DNA of 64,000 bases from Thiothrix sp. (lineage in GTDB: Bacteria > Pseudomonadota > Gammaproteobacteria > Thiotrichales > Thiotrichaceae), in assembly GCA_008015155.1 (NCBI GenBank), contig SSFA01000012.1, positions 124,001-188,000 of the forward strand, written 5' to 3'. Shown one piece after another: positions 25,535 to 34,598 of this stretch. The notes beneath the pieces were generated by a model. That model worked only from the letters and a program-made list of their open reading frames with translations. It made no database searches and was not told where the DNA came from. Positions within the stretch are counted from its first letter, which is position 1; each line of letters begins with the position of its first letter. A program made the translations under genes and the position numbers.

Positions 25535-28300
25535 ATGATTTCCAGTAGTCTCGTCATTGCCGCTTCCTTTCTTTATGTGTTGATCCTATTCGCAGTCGCA
25601 TGGTTTGGGGATAAACGCGCCGCTGAAGGGCGCTCGATCATTGCTAGCCCGTGGGTATATGCTTTATCGATGGCGGTGTATTGCACAGCTTGGACTTATT
25701 TCGGCAGTGTTGGGCGTGCTGCTAATACAGGGTTATGGTTTTTGCCAATTTATTTAGGCCCGATGTTAGCGATGATTTTGGCTTGGCTGGTACTGCGTAA
25801 AATGATTCGCATTGCCAAAACCTATCGGATTACTTCCATCGCTGACTTTATTTCTAGTCGTTATGGCAAAAGCCGCACGCTCGCTAGTTTAGTCACACTG
25901 ATTACCGTTGTGGGTATCGTCCCTTATATCGCCTTACAGCTAAAAGCGATTTCAAGTGGCTATGCCATGCTCACCACGCCTTTGGGTCAGCCGCGTCCAG
26001 AAATGGGTTTATGGCTAGGGGATAGTACGCTGTATATTGCGCTTGCTCTTGCAGGATTTACGATTATTTTCGGTACTCGCCATTTAGATACCACCGAGCG
26101 CCATGAAGGCATGGTGGCTGCTATTGCTTTTGAGTCGATTGTGAAGTTAGTCGCTTTTTTAGCGGTAGGCATTTTTGTTGTTTATGGGGTGTTTAATGGA
26201 ATGGGTGATTTATTTGCTCAAGCCTTAGCAGATGAAACGCTCAAGCCCTTATTGCTCGTAGGCCAAGGTGCTCAAGAGTTTGCCTATCCTCAATGGTTTG
26301 CTTTGATTGTGCTCGCCATGCTTTCAGTCATTTTTTTACCGCGGCAATTTCAAGTCATGGTAGTAGAGAATGTTGATGAACGTCATATCAAGCGAGCGAG
26401 CTGGGTGTTTCCGCTCTATCTATTGCTTATTAATGTGTTTGTTCTACCGATCGCACTTGGGGGCTTGCTATTTTTCGGACAAGGCCAAGCTGATCCTGAT
26501 TATTTTGTATTGTCCTTGCCCTTAGCGCATGGCTATGAGTGGTTAGCCTTATTTGTCTTTGTAGGTGGTTTGTCCGCTGCGACTGGCATGGTGATTGTTG
26601 AAGCGATTGCCGTTTCAACGATGGTCTGCAATGACTTAGTGATGCCCTTTTTATTACGTACGGAGCGCTTTGGTAGTCGCTCTAGCGGCGATTTAACTGG
26701 TCTACTATTGATGATTCGACGAGTGGCTATTTTAGGAATTTTGCTACTGGGTTATTTGTATTTCCGTATGGCGGGTGAAGCTTATGCTTTAGTCAGTATT
26801 GGGCTGATTAGCTTTGCGGCAGTGGCTCAATTTGCGCCAGCGATGTTGGGTGGTATGTATTGGAAGGTGGGCAATCGTCAAGGTGCCTTAGTGGGTTTAG
26901 CCTTGGGCTTTGCCTTATGGATTTATACGCTCTTGCTCCCTTCACTCGTCAAATCCGGCTGGATTGACTCGGGCTTTATGGACGCAGGGCTATTTGGTTT
27001 AGCTTGGTTAAGACCAGAGCAGCTGTTTGGTTTAGAAGGTTTAGATAATCTCACACATGCTTTATTTTGGAGCTTATTCGCGAATATCAGCGCTTATATT
27101 TTAGTCTCTTTATGGAGTAGACCTGAAGCACGAGAGGCTAGCCAAGCTTTACTCTTTGTAGATGTGTTTGAGCGCACAGCCAGTTCTTATCCAGTGTTTT
27201 GGCAAGGGCGCGCTAAACTAGCCGATTTACGCAATCTCACCGAGCGCTTTTTGGGGGTGGATAAAGCGGAACGCTTGTTTACGGATTATGCACAGCGTTT
27301 AGGGCTAAGTCAGACCAAAGATATTCCTGCTAATGCTCAGTTAGTCCAATATGTAGAAACGCAACTAGCAGGCGCCATTGGTACTGGCTCTGCCCGTATG
27401 ATGGTAGCTTCAGTGGTCGAGGAAGAGCAGCTCGACTTAGACGATGTGATGCGCATTTTAGAGGAGGCTTCGCAATTACGTGCTTATTCCAAAGCTTTAG
27501 AAGAAAAGTCCTTATCTTTAGAAAAAGCTACCAGTGAATTGCGCGCTGCTAATGAGCAATTAAAAAGCTTGGGTAAGCTTAAAGATGATTTTATGTCCTC
27601 GGTCACGCATGAGTTACGAACGCCACTCACCTCGATTCGGGCTTTCACTGAAATGATGATAGACGATGATGAAATGGAAACCGAGCAGCGTCGGCAATTC
27701 TTAGAAATCGTTGTGGGGGAAGCAGAGCGTTTAGGTCGCTTAGTGAATCAAGTCTTGGATATGGCTAAGATTGAGGCTGGGCATGCAGAATGGCATAACA
27801 GTGATGTAGATATTCAGACGGTGGTTAGGCAAGCAGTTAACAGTATTTCCGGAACTTATTTAGAAAATGGCCTGAGTTTAACTTTGCATGATCATAATGA
27901 ATCCATAGCACCTATTCGGGCTGATCCAGATCGTTTAATGCAAGTGATGCTAAATTTATTATCGAATGCTGCTAAATTTGTTCCGCACCCAGGTGGCAAG
28001 GTGGATGTCTATATCAGTGATGCGGCAGATGGTGTAACAGTAGCTGTGCAAGATAATGGCAAAGGCATTGCGAAACACGAGCAAGAGCAAGTATTTGAGA
28101 AATTCCGGCAAGCAGGCGAATTTTCGGATCGTCCCCAAGGGACAGGTTTAGGTTTGCCCATTAGCCGCCAAATTATCGAACATTTTGGCGGGCGGATGTG
28201 GTTAGAGTCTGAGTTAGGGGCAGGGGCACGATTTAATTTTTTCTTGCCACGTTTAAATGAATCTCAGCGCTTAGAGTTAATAGAGGAGGAGCATGCATGA
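25535..28300 (+). CDS. Sodium/solute symporter-type sensor histidine kinase (CrbS/CbrA-like)
   Basis: 921 residues. Residues 1 to about 500 are an SLC5-type (SSS) symporter with about 13 membrane helices (WTYFGSVGRAANTGLWFLPIYLGP; FLPRQFQVMVVEN). A cytoplasmic linker with coiled coil (about 645-680) leads to a HisKA domain with the phospho-acceptor H692 in THELRTPL, and an HATPase_c domain with N (LLSNAAKFV), DNGKGI and GTGLGLPIS boxes. Such kinases sense or import acetate, histidine or related carbon sources and control their use. Its stop overlaps the receiver gene by four bases. Unlike longer CbrA forms there is no obvious PAS domain. Confidence 0.95.
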   Translation: MISSSLVIAASFLYVLILFAVAWFGDKRAAEGRSIIASPWVYALSMAVYCTAWTYFGSVGRAANTGLWFLPIYLGPMLAMILAWLVLRKMIRIAKTYRITSIADFISSRYGKSRTLASLVTLITVVGIVPYIALQLKAISSGYAMLTTPLGQPRPEMGLWLGDSTLYIALALAGFTIIFGTRHLDTTERHEGMVAAIAFESIVKLVAFLAVGIFVVYGVFNGMGDLFAQALADETLKPLLLVGQGAQEFAYPQWFALIVLAMLSVIFLPRQFQVMVVENVDERHIKRASWVFPLYLLLINVFVLPIALGGLLFFGQGQADPDYFVLSLPLAHGYEWLALFVFVGGLSAATGMVIVEAIAVSTMVCNDLVMPFLLRTERFGSRSSGDLTGLLLMIRRVAILGILLLGYLYFRMAGEAYALVSIGLISFAAVAQFAPAMLGGMYWKVGNRQGALVGLALGFALWIYTLLLPSLVKSGWIDSGFMDAGLFGLAWLRPEQLFGLEGLDNLTHALFWSLFANISAYILVSLWSRPEAREASQALLFVDVFERTASSYPVFWQGRAKLADLRNLTERFLGVDKAERLFTDYAQRLGLSQTKDIPANAQLVQYVETQLAGAIGTGSARMMVASVVEEEQLDLDDVMRILEEASQLRAYSKALEEKSLSLEKATSELRAANEQLKSLGKLKDDFMSSVTHELRTPLTSIRAFTEMMIDDDEMETEQRRQFLEIVVGEAERLGRLVNQVLDMAKIEAGHAEWHNSDVDIQTVVRQAVNSISGTYLENGLSLTLHDHNESIAPIRADPDRLMQVMLNLLSNAAKFVPHPGGKVDVYISDAADGVTVAVQDNGKGIAKHEQEQVFEKFRQAGEFSDRPQGTGLGLPISRQIIEHFGGRMWLESELGAGARFNFFLPRLNESQRLELIEEEHA

Positions 28301-28671
28301 GTGCAAAGGTATTAATTGCCGACGATGAACAGAATATTTTGATTTCGTTAGAGTTTTTAATGAAGCGTGAAGGCTATCAAGTGCGGGTAGCGCATGATGG
28401 TCAAGAAGCCGTAGATGCAGTGGCACAAGAAAAGCCTCATTTAATGTTGTTGGATGCCATGATGCCAAAGAAAACCGGGTTCGAAGTGTGCCAAGAAATT
28501 CGCTCCAATCCGGATAATGCTGACATTATTATTTTAATGCTCACTGCTAAAGGCCGTGATACCGATATGGCTAAGGGCATGGCTTTAGGCGCGAATGCCT
28601 ATATGGTTAAACCTTTCTCTACCAAAGAATTAGCACAAAAAGTTCGGGAATTATTGGGTGCTGCGGCATGA
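28297..28671 (+). CDS. Single-domain response regulator (receiver only)
   Basis: 124 residues, one CheY-like receiver. The acidic pocket ADDEQN, the phospho-acceptor D53 (LLLDAMMP), the T in MLTAKGRD and the K in MVKPFSTKE are all present. It has no output domain, unlike CrbR (LuxR-type) or CbrB (NtrC-type), the usual partners of such kinases. It is translationally coupled to both neighbours by four-base ATGA overlaps, so the signal probably passes by phosphotransfer or protein contact. Confidence 0.94.
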   Translation: MSAKVLIADDEQNILISLEFLMKREGYQVRVAHDGQEAVDAVAQEKPHLMLLDAMMPKKTGFEVCQEIRSNPDNADIIILMLTAKGRDTDMAKGMALGANAYMVKPFSTKELAQKVRELLGAAA

Positions 28672-30860
28672 GAAAAACGGATTGGCGCATTATCGCGGGT
28701 ACAGCGCTTGTTGGTTTGGTCTGTTTGCTTTGGTTATTTGTTTCAGGTAGCTTAATTTGGGCCGCGCTAGAGGACAATGAGCGTGCAGCTGCAGTAGCAG
28801 CCATTGGCCCCCGAATTGCTCTTTTATTTTTAATGTGGGCCGGTTCTTTAATTGCTGTATGGGTAGTTTTAGGCTATTTGGTGCGTCATTTTATGACCGC
28901 CCCCGCACGTTTACTAGAAAACGCTCAAGTGCTCTTAGGTACGGATGTTAAACGTAAGCTTGTACCAGATGGCAGTCCTGAAAATAAAAAACTAACTGAA
29001 TTGATTAATCAACTGGTCGATCAGCGCGAAAGCCTACGTGAGGAAATGGATCAGCGCGTACAGGAAGCGAGTCGCAATACGGAATTAGAAAAAAATCGCT
29101 TAGCTGCTTTAATGTCAGAGCTGACCCAAAGTGTGGTGGTATGCAATTTAGATGGACGGATTTTGTTATATAACAATCGTGCACGCACTCAATTCCGTGC
29201 CTTATCTAAAGCGCCTTCCGTCGCGGGTGGGGTTGAGCTGATTGGTCTAGGTCGCTCGATTTATAGCGTCTTTGATCGTAAATTAGTCGCACATGCTTTG
29301 GAAAATATTCAGCATCGTTTGCAACGTGGTGCTGCTATGCCGTCTGCACAATTCGTGACGACTACCCAAGCAGGTCAACTCTTAAGAGTACAAATGACCC
29401 CGGTGCGCGCCGTCCAGATGCCTGTAGAGGGTTCAGATGATGCACCCACCCAAACTAATGAGTTAACGGGTTTTGTGCTGATGTTGGATAATATCACGCG
29501 TGACTTTGAAGATGATTCAGAAAAAGATCGCGTGCTGTACTCCCTAACAGAAGGGAGTCGGGCGGCAATTGCCAATGCACAAGCAGCTGTAGAGGTTTTA
29601 GAATATCCGGATTTAGAACCTGAGATGCGTGAGCGCTTATTAAGTGTGGTACGTGATGAAATTCATGCCCTGGGGAAGCGCATCGAGGAAATGCAAACCT
29701 CTTCTGCGAATACCTTGCGTTCACGTTGGCCATTAGAAGAAATGCATGGTGCCGACTTAATTGAAGCAGTTACCCGCCGGATTGAAGCTGCTTTGCCAGT
29801 CAAAGCCGAAGCTGATCAGGTGGATAGCAGTTTATGGTTGAAGGTCGAAAGCTTCTCACTTTTACAAGCTTTAGTGCATCTAGCGGGCAAACTGCAAGCT
29901 GAATGCCAAGTTCAAGCGGTGCAATTACGCCTGCAAAGCAATGGTCAACGTGCGTGTTTAGATATGCTTTGGTCACCTTTAGGAGAAGGTACTAAAGCTG
30001 TGATTGGCTGGGAAATGGAGCAGATTAAGGTCGGCACTGAAACCATGTCTCTGACAGTTCAGGATGTGTTGACGCGCCATAGTGGTGATTCTTGGGTTGA
30101 GCGTGAGGTTGAAACAGGCCGTGCTTTCTTCCGTTTGTTATTGCCCTTAGCGGCTCCACAGGAAGAGTTATCGTCTGACACCTATCTACGCAGTGAAAGT
30201 CGTCCAGAATATTATGATTTTGACTTGTTCAAAAGCTCAGAGCACTCACGCTCTCTAGATGATAGCTTACTGACCCAGTTGACCTATACGGTCTTTGATA
30301 CGGAAGCGACTGGGCTTAATCCGGCAGGTGGCGATGAAACGATTCAGATTGGAGCAGTGCGTATTGTTAATAATAAATTACTGCATCATGAGTTTTTTGA
30401 GCAGTTAATCGATCCTAAGCGGCCAATTCCACCGGAGACGATTCCGATTCATGGCATCACGCCTGAGATGGTCAAAGGGCAACCCACGATTGAGTCGGTT
30501 CTACCCGCTTTTCATACGTTCACTCAAGAAACCGTGCTGGTAGCACATAATGCAGCCTTCGATATGCGCTGTTTTCAAGTTAAAGAACAAGCAACAGGAG
30601 TCGTATTTGATCATCCTGTCTTGGATACTTTACTACTATCAGCGGTGATACATCCTAATCAAGAGTCGCATCGCCTAGAGGCCATTGCTGAGCGCTTCAA
30701 TGTGAATATTATAGGTCGGCATACTGCAATGGGTGATGCCATCGTGACTGCAGAAATTTTTATGAAAATGATTCCTTTATTAGCAGAGAAGGGGATTCAT
30801 ACGCTTGGAGAAGCACGTGCAGCTGCCCAAAAAACTTTCTATGCGCGTTTAAAGTATTAA
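28668..30860 (+). CDS. Membrane sensor-like protein fused to a DEDDh 3'-5' exonuclease (DnaQ family)
   Basis: 730 residues. Two membrane helices (about 10-30 and 46-70), a HAMP-like and coiled-coil region to about 145, a PAS-like domain (about 147-285, SVVVCNLDGRILLYNNRA), and a histidine-kinase-like dimerisation and ATPase-like region (about 290-510) that lacks the HE-x-R-x-P phospho-acceptor motif (the aligned segment reads LTEGSRAAIANAQ). Residues about 540-715 are a DEDDh exonuclease: D544 and E546 in FDTEATG, D in HNAAFDMR, and H/D in RHTAMGDAI. DnaQ-like genes are known beside CrbS-type kinases. What nucleic acid it trims is unknown. Confidence 0.9.
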   Translation: MRKTDWRIIAGTALVGLVCLLWLFVSGSLIWAALEDNERAAAVAAIGPRIALLFLMWAGSLIAVWVVLGYLVRHFMTAPARLLENAQVLLGTDVKRKLVPDGSPENKKLTELINQLVDQRESLREEMDQRVQEASRNTELEKNRLAALMSELTQSVVVCNLDGRILLYNNRARTQFRALSKAPSVAGGVELIGLGRSIYSVFDRKLVAHALENIQHRLQRGAAMPSAQFVTTTQAGQLLRVQMTPVRAVQMPVEGSDDAPTQTNELTGFVLMLDNITRDFEDDSEKDRVLYSLTEGSRAAIANAQAAVEVLEYPDLEPEMRERLLSVVRDEIHALGKRIEEMQTSSANTLRSRWPLEEMHGADLIEAVTRRIEAALPVKAEADQVDSSLWLKVESFSLLQALVHLAGKLQAECQVQAVQLRLQSNGQRACLDMLWSPLGEGTKAVIGWEMEQIKVGTETMSLTVQDVLTRHSGDSWVEREVETGRAFFRLLLPLAAPQEELSSDTYLRSESRPEYYDFDLFKSSEHSRSLDDSLLTQLTYTVFDTEATGLNPAGGDETIQIGAVRIVNNKLLHHEFFEQLIDPKRPIPPETIPIHGITPEMVKGQPTIESVLPAFHTFTQETVLVAHNAAFDMRCFQVKEQATGVVFDHPVLDTLLLSAVIHPNQESHRLEAIAERFNVNIIGRHTAMGDAIVTAEIFMKMIPLLAEKGIHTLGEARAAAQKTFYARLKY

Positions 30861-30869
30861 AAAGTTTTC

Positions 30870-30899
30870 TTGCAGATTTTAGCTAATGACGTCTATAGG
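30870..30899 (+). promoter_or_regulatory. Possible promoter of glsA
   Basis: TTGCAG (30870-30875) and TATAGG (30894-30899) with an 18-base spacer, about 73 bases before the glutaminase start. Each matches the sigma-70 boxes at four of six positions. Confidence 0.3.
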
Positions 30900-30971
30900 G
30901 CAGGTTTCTCTGTCTACACTTAAAAAAATGCTTGGGTATTTTGCCCTACTCAAGTTTGTTAGGATGCTGTC

Positions 30972-31886
30972 ATGGATTATTCCGCTTTAATTCATAATGT
31001 TTATCAACAATGCCAACGTGAAGTCAACGAAGGCAGTGTCGCCAGTTACATTCCGGAGCTGGCTAAAGTTGATGGCTCGCAATTTGGCATTTGTTTAGCC
31101 ACGGTCGATGGTAAGGAATACCACGTAGGGGATGCGAGTACCAAGTTTTCTATTCAAAGCATTGTTAAAGTCTTTGTTTTGGCCATGGTTTATCAAAAAG
31201 TTGATGAAGCTCTGTGGGCGCGGGTGGGTGTAGAGCCTTCAGGTGGTGCCTTTAATTCACTAGCCCTTTTAGAGTTTGAGCAGGGCATTCCGCGTAATCC
31301 CTTCATTAATGCAGGAGCCTTAGTGCTTACCGATATTTTAATTTCACAATGGCAAGATCCCAAACAGGCTGCTTTAGCGTTTATTCAAAAACTAGCCCAT
31401 GAGCCAAGCATAGCCTTTAATGAGGCAGTCGCTCGCTCGGAAGCTACGCATGGATACCGAAATGGGGCATCGGTGGCTTTAATGAAATCCTTCGGTAATA
31501 TTCACAACGACTTTTTTAGTGTTTTAGATGTTTATTTCCATTTATGTTCGGTAGAAATGACTTGCCGGGAGTTGGCACGTGCCTTTTTAGTCTTCAGTCA
31601 TAGTGGAAGGGATATTAAAACCAAGCAAAATATTTTATCAGCACGACAAGTCAAACGGATTAATGCCTTGATGCAAGTGTGTGGCTTTTATGATGAATCA
31701 GGTGACTTTGCCTTTAGGGTTGGTTTGCCCGGTAAAAGCGGCGTAGGTGGTGGAATGGTTGCTGTCTATCCAGGTAAGTTCTCAGTTGTTGTTTGGAGTC
31801 CACCCCTAAATGCCAAAGGAAATTCGGTACGTGGTTTAAGTGTTTTAGAAAAAATCACAACTCAATTAGGCGACTCTATTTTTTAG
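30972..31886 (+). CDS. glsA: Glutaminase
   Basis: 304 residues, the normal length of bacterial GlsA. It belongs to the serine-dependent beta-lactamase-like fold: the S-x-x-K catalytic motif is in FSIQSIVKVF near residue 64, followed by NPFINAGAL and the terminal GKSGVGGGMVAVYPG segment. It hydrolyses glutamine to glutamate and ammonia. It lies 111 bases behind the exonuclease gene with its own possible promoter, so it is probably an independent unit. Confidence 0.97.
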   Translation: MDYSALIHNVYQQCQREVNEGSVASYIPELAKVDGSQFGICLATVDGKEYHVGDASTKFSIQSIVKVFVLAMVYQKVDEALWARVGVEPSGGAFNSLALLEFEQGIPRNPFINAGALVLTDILISQWQDPKQAALAFIQKLAHEPSIAFNEAVARSEATHGYRNGASVALMKSFGNIHNDFFSVLDVYFHLCSVEMTCRELARAFLVFSHSGRDIKTKQNILSARQVKRINALMQVCGFYDESGDFAFRVGLPGKSGVGGGMVAVYPGKFSVVVWSPPLNAKGNSVRGLSVLEKITTQLGDSIF

Positions 31887-32123
31887 CACCCTAAAGTTTA
31901 GGCTTTAGTTATAAGTATGGTTATTCATTTAAAATCAGTCGCTTATCTTATCTATTAGTGCTTGTCATGCAAATATCTTAAAGGGTTAACTAGCAGCTTC
32001 CTTTCGTCCTGTATTTCCTGCTTTTTGCCCGAATGAACCCCTATAGTTTAGGGTTGTCCATCTATGCTTATAAGGGATAAGGAAGTTTTTTAAGCAAAAT
32101 AAGTCGAGGGTAAAGGGTTGAAA
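31887..32123. other. Intergenic region, 237 bases
   Basis: A 6-bp hairpin CTAAAG/CTTTAG at 31891-31908 just behind glsA may end transcription. Nothing else recognisable; the ankyrin gene has AAAGGG as ribosome site. Confidence 0.35.
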
Positions 32124-32681
32124 ATGATGCTTGCTGTAAGGTCAGCCTGTTTGCTCTTAGTTGTTCTTTCTGGGCCTGTTTCCCCTCAGTCTGAATCTGA
32201 AGATCAGCGTGCGCGTGCGGAAGCTTTTATAAAGACGGTCTTGGATGATCAAGTTGAACCGATATTAGAGTGGCTGAAGAAAGGTGCAGATGTTAATCAA
32301 GTCACTGGGACAGGCCAAACTATCCTGTGTGCAGCTAGCATGCTGGGTAAAGTGAATGCGGTGAAGGTATTAATTGATCATGGTGCTCAGCTCTTAGATA
32401 GTTGCTTAGTCAGTGCGGTTGCCAATGGTCATGCTGAGATCGTTACGATCTTTTTAGATCGCGGCAAAAGCCCTAATTTACTCACGGGTGAGACCCAAGA
32501 TACTTTGTTACATCTAGCAGTACGCTCTGGGTATGTTGATGTGACTGAATTATTAGTAGCACGTGGAGCAGATGCCAAGCTGAAAAATGAAGACGGTCAA
32601 ACTCCGCACGATTTAGCTCAACAAGGTATTCAATTACTTGAGGCTATTAGCAGTATTTTAGAGCAAGCCGAAAAAGATTAA
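32124..32681 (+). CDS. Secreted ankyrin-repeat protein
   Basis: 185 residues from the ATG at 32124 (AAAGGG six bases upstream; a TTG at 32118 is less likely). A signal peptide (MLAVRSACLLLVVLSGPVSP) is followed by about four ankyrin repeats from residue 45 to 165, with the usual G-A-D-V-N, T.L..A and G..V..LL elements (LLHLAVRSGYVDVTELLVARGAD). It probably binds other proteins in the periplasm; such proteins sometimes accompany catalases or phospholipases, but none is next to it here. The target is unknown. Confidence 0.85.
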   Translation: MMLAVRSACLLLVVLSGPVSPQSESEDQRARAEAFIKTVLDDQVEPILEWLKKGADVNQVTGTGQTILCAASMLGKVNAVKVLIDHGAQLLDSCLVSAVANGHAEIVTIFLDRGKSPNLLTGETQDTLLHLAVRSGYVDVTELLVARGADAKLKNEDGQTPHDLAQQGIQLLEAISSILEQAEKD

Positions 32682-32684
32682 AGC

Positions 32685-32717
32685 ATCAGCCTGAAATAAG
32701 CAGATTCTCAGGCTGAT
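32685..32717. terminator. Hairpin terminator between convergent genes
   Basis: 10-bp stem ATCAGCCTGA/TCAGGCTGAT with a 13-base loop. On the minus strand it is followed by a T-rich tail (GCTTTAATCTTTTT), so it should mainly end the dienelactone hydrolase transcript. Confidence 0.6.
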
Positions 32718-32729
32718 TAGAAAGCTGGC

Positions 32730-33560
32730 TTAGCTACTCAAGTTTTTCTTTAAAAACTCTGTAGTGCGTTCCCACGCTAATTTAGCATTAGCTTCGTCGT
32801 AGCGAGCACCCGTAGGATTAGCAAAGGCATGATCGGCCTCATACCAATACACAGTCAGGCTATCTTTTTTACCTGCTTTTTCCATCGCTTGTTCAAAGCC
32901 ACTGACCATTTCTTGGTTGATATTTTTATCTAATTTACCAAAATGACCTTGCACAGGGCCTTTTAAAGCTTTCAGATCTTCGGCACCTTTTGCAACATTT
33001 CCATAATAGATAACGGTGGCGTCAACTGGGGTTACAATTGAGGTATTTAAGGACCAACCTCCACCAAAGCACCAACCTAAAGTTGCCACTTTGCCATTCA
33101 CGCGCTCATGTTTTTTCAGATAGTCGACCCAGCCAACCATCGTTTCTTTAGCGATTTCTGGATCTAAGTCGCCCATTAGCGCTTTGGCCTCATCGGGTGT
33201 CTTAGCAACTTTCCCACCATACAAGTCGACTGCTAAAGCAACATAGCCTAAGTTGGCTAATTCAGCGGCAACTGCTTTAATTTGATCGTTTAAACCCCAC
33301 CATTCATGGATCAGAATGACAGCGGGCGCTTTGTCGGTTGATGTTGGTAAGGCTAGGGATGCATTAACTTTGTTATCCATTTCCAGAGTAAGGGATACCT
33401 CTTCGGTTGTAGCAGCAGCTGCTTTAGCCAGTTCTGGATAAGCTAAAACAGTAGCCAAAGGCAAACACACTAGTCCTTGCAAAAATAAACGTCTTTGTTG
33501 GGAGTCAAGCTTAATGGGTGGTAACTGGGCTTGAGTTCCGCAACCTTTCAAATCACACAT
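32730..33560 (-). CDS. Dienelactone hydrolase family protein with Tat-like signal
   Basis: 276 residues. An alpha/beta hydrolase with the DLH pattern: ILIHEWWGLN (E in the conserved HE-WWG), the Cys nucleophile in GWCFGGG, Asp in FGKLDKNI and His in YEADHAFAN, giving the Cys-Asp-His triad. The N-terminus has QQRRLFLQGLVCLPLATVLA, a twin-arginine type signal after an unusually long 22-residue lead containing two cysteines. Strong GAGGAG precedes the ATG. The substrate may be a cyclic ester; many members are general esterases. Confidence 0.9.
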   Translation of the reverse strand: MCDLKGCGTQAQLPPIKLDSQQRRLFLQGLVCLPLATVLAYPELAKAAAATTEEVSLTLEMDNKVNASLALPTSTDKAPAVILIHEWWGLNDQIKAVAAELANLGYVALAVDLYGGKVAKTPDEAKALMGDLDPEIAKETMVGWVDYLKKHERVNGKVATLGWCFGGGWSLNTSIVTPVDATVIYYGNVAKGAEDLKALKGPVQGHFGKLDKNINQEMVSGFEQAMEKAGKKDSLTVYWYEADHAFANPTGARYDEANAKLAWERTTEFLKKNLSS

Positions 33561-33591
33561 AGATGTTCTCCTCGCTTGATAATGACTAGGC

Positions 33592-34521
33592 TCATTTAGG
33601 TAGTGTAGTCGTTTTCTGCCGGTAGTTGGCTAGCACAATTCCAGCCACTACCAACAAAATGCCTAATAAATGGTAGAGGTGGAGCTGTTCACCTAGCAGT
33701 AAAACCGCTATTAAAATCCCTGAAATTGGCACTACATGGGCAAATTGCCCAGCCCGATTCGCGCCAATTTTCTGCGTACCATGATTCCAGAATAGATAAG
33801 AAAGTATGGAAGGAAAAATCGCCACATAAAGCACGCTGCTAATACTAATCCAATTAATTGGCATGAGGCGGCTTGTGAGGATGATTTCCGTTAAATACAA
33901 AGGCAGAATCCCTAAGACGCCAATCACAATGGTATAACCCAAAATGGGCAAGCCTTTAAGTTCATTGGGTAATTTGCGCAGGAGCACGGTGTATAAGGCC
34001 CAATCCAACACAGCGAGCAAAATAATGAGATCCCCCGCATGGAAATCGAGCTTTAATAAGTTTGCTAGTTTCCCTTGAATCAAAATCACCAAGACACCTA
34101 GCAGTGACAAGATAATGCCTAACCATTGGCGTTTGGTAGCAAATTCGCCTAGCAGCAGGCTAGATAGAGCAATGATGAAGATAGGATTGACGGATTGCAT
34201 TAACACGCCATTCGTGGCGGTTGTGGTCTGTAAACCTAAGTAGACTAAGGTATTAAACCCTGTCACCCCCAAAATACCTAAAGCCAGAACTAAGCTAAAA
34301 TGCTGCTTAAAACTAGACCATTGGGCGCGCATGGGTTGCCAAACGAAGGGTAATAAAATTAAGCCAGCCACTGTCCAACGCCAAAAAGACAAAGCCATTG
34401 GTGGGATTTCTGTATTAAAAGCGCGGGCAATATTGAAGTTACCGCCCCAAAAACATGCAGCAAGCACTAATAAGAGATAAGGAGAAAAACGGTCGAGAAA
34501 ACTAGTATTAGTGCTATTCAT
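33592..34521 (-). CDS. EamA/DMT family transporter
   Basis: 309 residues with ten membrane helices in two EamA repeats (residues about 14-145 and 160-295). CFWGGNFNIARAF at the N-terminus and LGIILSLLGVLVIL at the end of the first repeat are typical of RhaT/EamA drug or metabolite exporters. Start fits a divergent promoter region shared with the four-repeat protein. It ends 32 bases before the dienelactone hydrolase gene, possibly one operon. Substrate unknown. Confidence 0.93.
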   Translation of the reverse strand: MNSTNTSFLDRFSPYLLLVLAACFWGGNFNIARAFNTEIPPMALSFWRWTVAGLILLPFVWQPMRAQWSSFKQHFSLVLALGILGVTGFNTLVYLGLQTTTATNGVLMQSVNPIFIIALSSLLLGEFATKRQWLGIILSLLGVLVILIQGKLANLLKLDFHAGDLIILLAVLDWALYTVLLRKLPNELKGLPILGYTIVIGVLGILPLYLTEIILTSRLMPINWISISSVLYVAIFPSILSYLFWNHGTQKIGANRAGQFAHVVPISGILIAVLLLGEQLHLYHLLGILLVVAGIVLANYRQKTTTLPK

Positions 34522-34550
34522 GACAGGGCATTCTGTGTGTGACTACGAAT

Positions 34551-34569
34551 TTCGGCTATGATAGCCGAA
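34551..34569. promoter_or_regulatory. Palindrome centred on a -10-like element
   Basis: TTCGGCTA and TAGCCGAA flank TGA. The centre reads TATGAT on the plus strand and TATCAT on the minus strand, both one base from the -10 consensus, between two divergent genes. A repressor bound here would shut both promoters. No clear -35 is present. Confidence 0.4.
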
Positions 34570-34598
34570 TAAACAAAATTGCAGGAGTAATTAGAAAA

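Noticed and set aside
30896..30948. TAGGGCA ... TGCCCTA inverted repeat before glsA as a riboswitch stem
   Set aside because: Seven base pairs closing a 39-base loop with no known aptamer features; likely chance or a minor leader structure.
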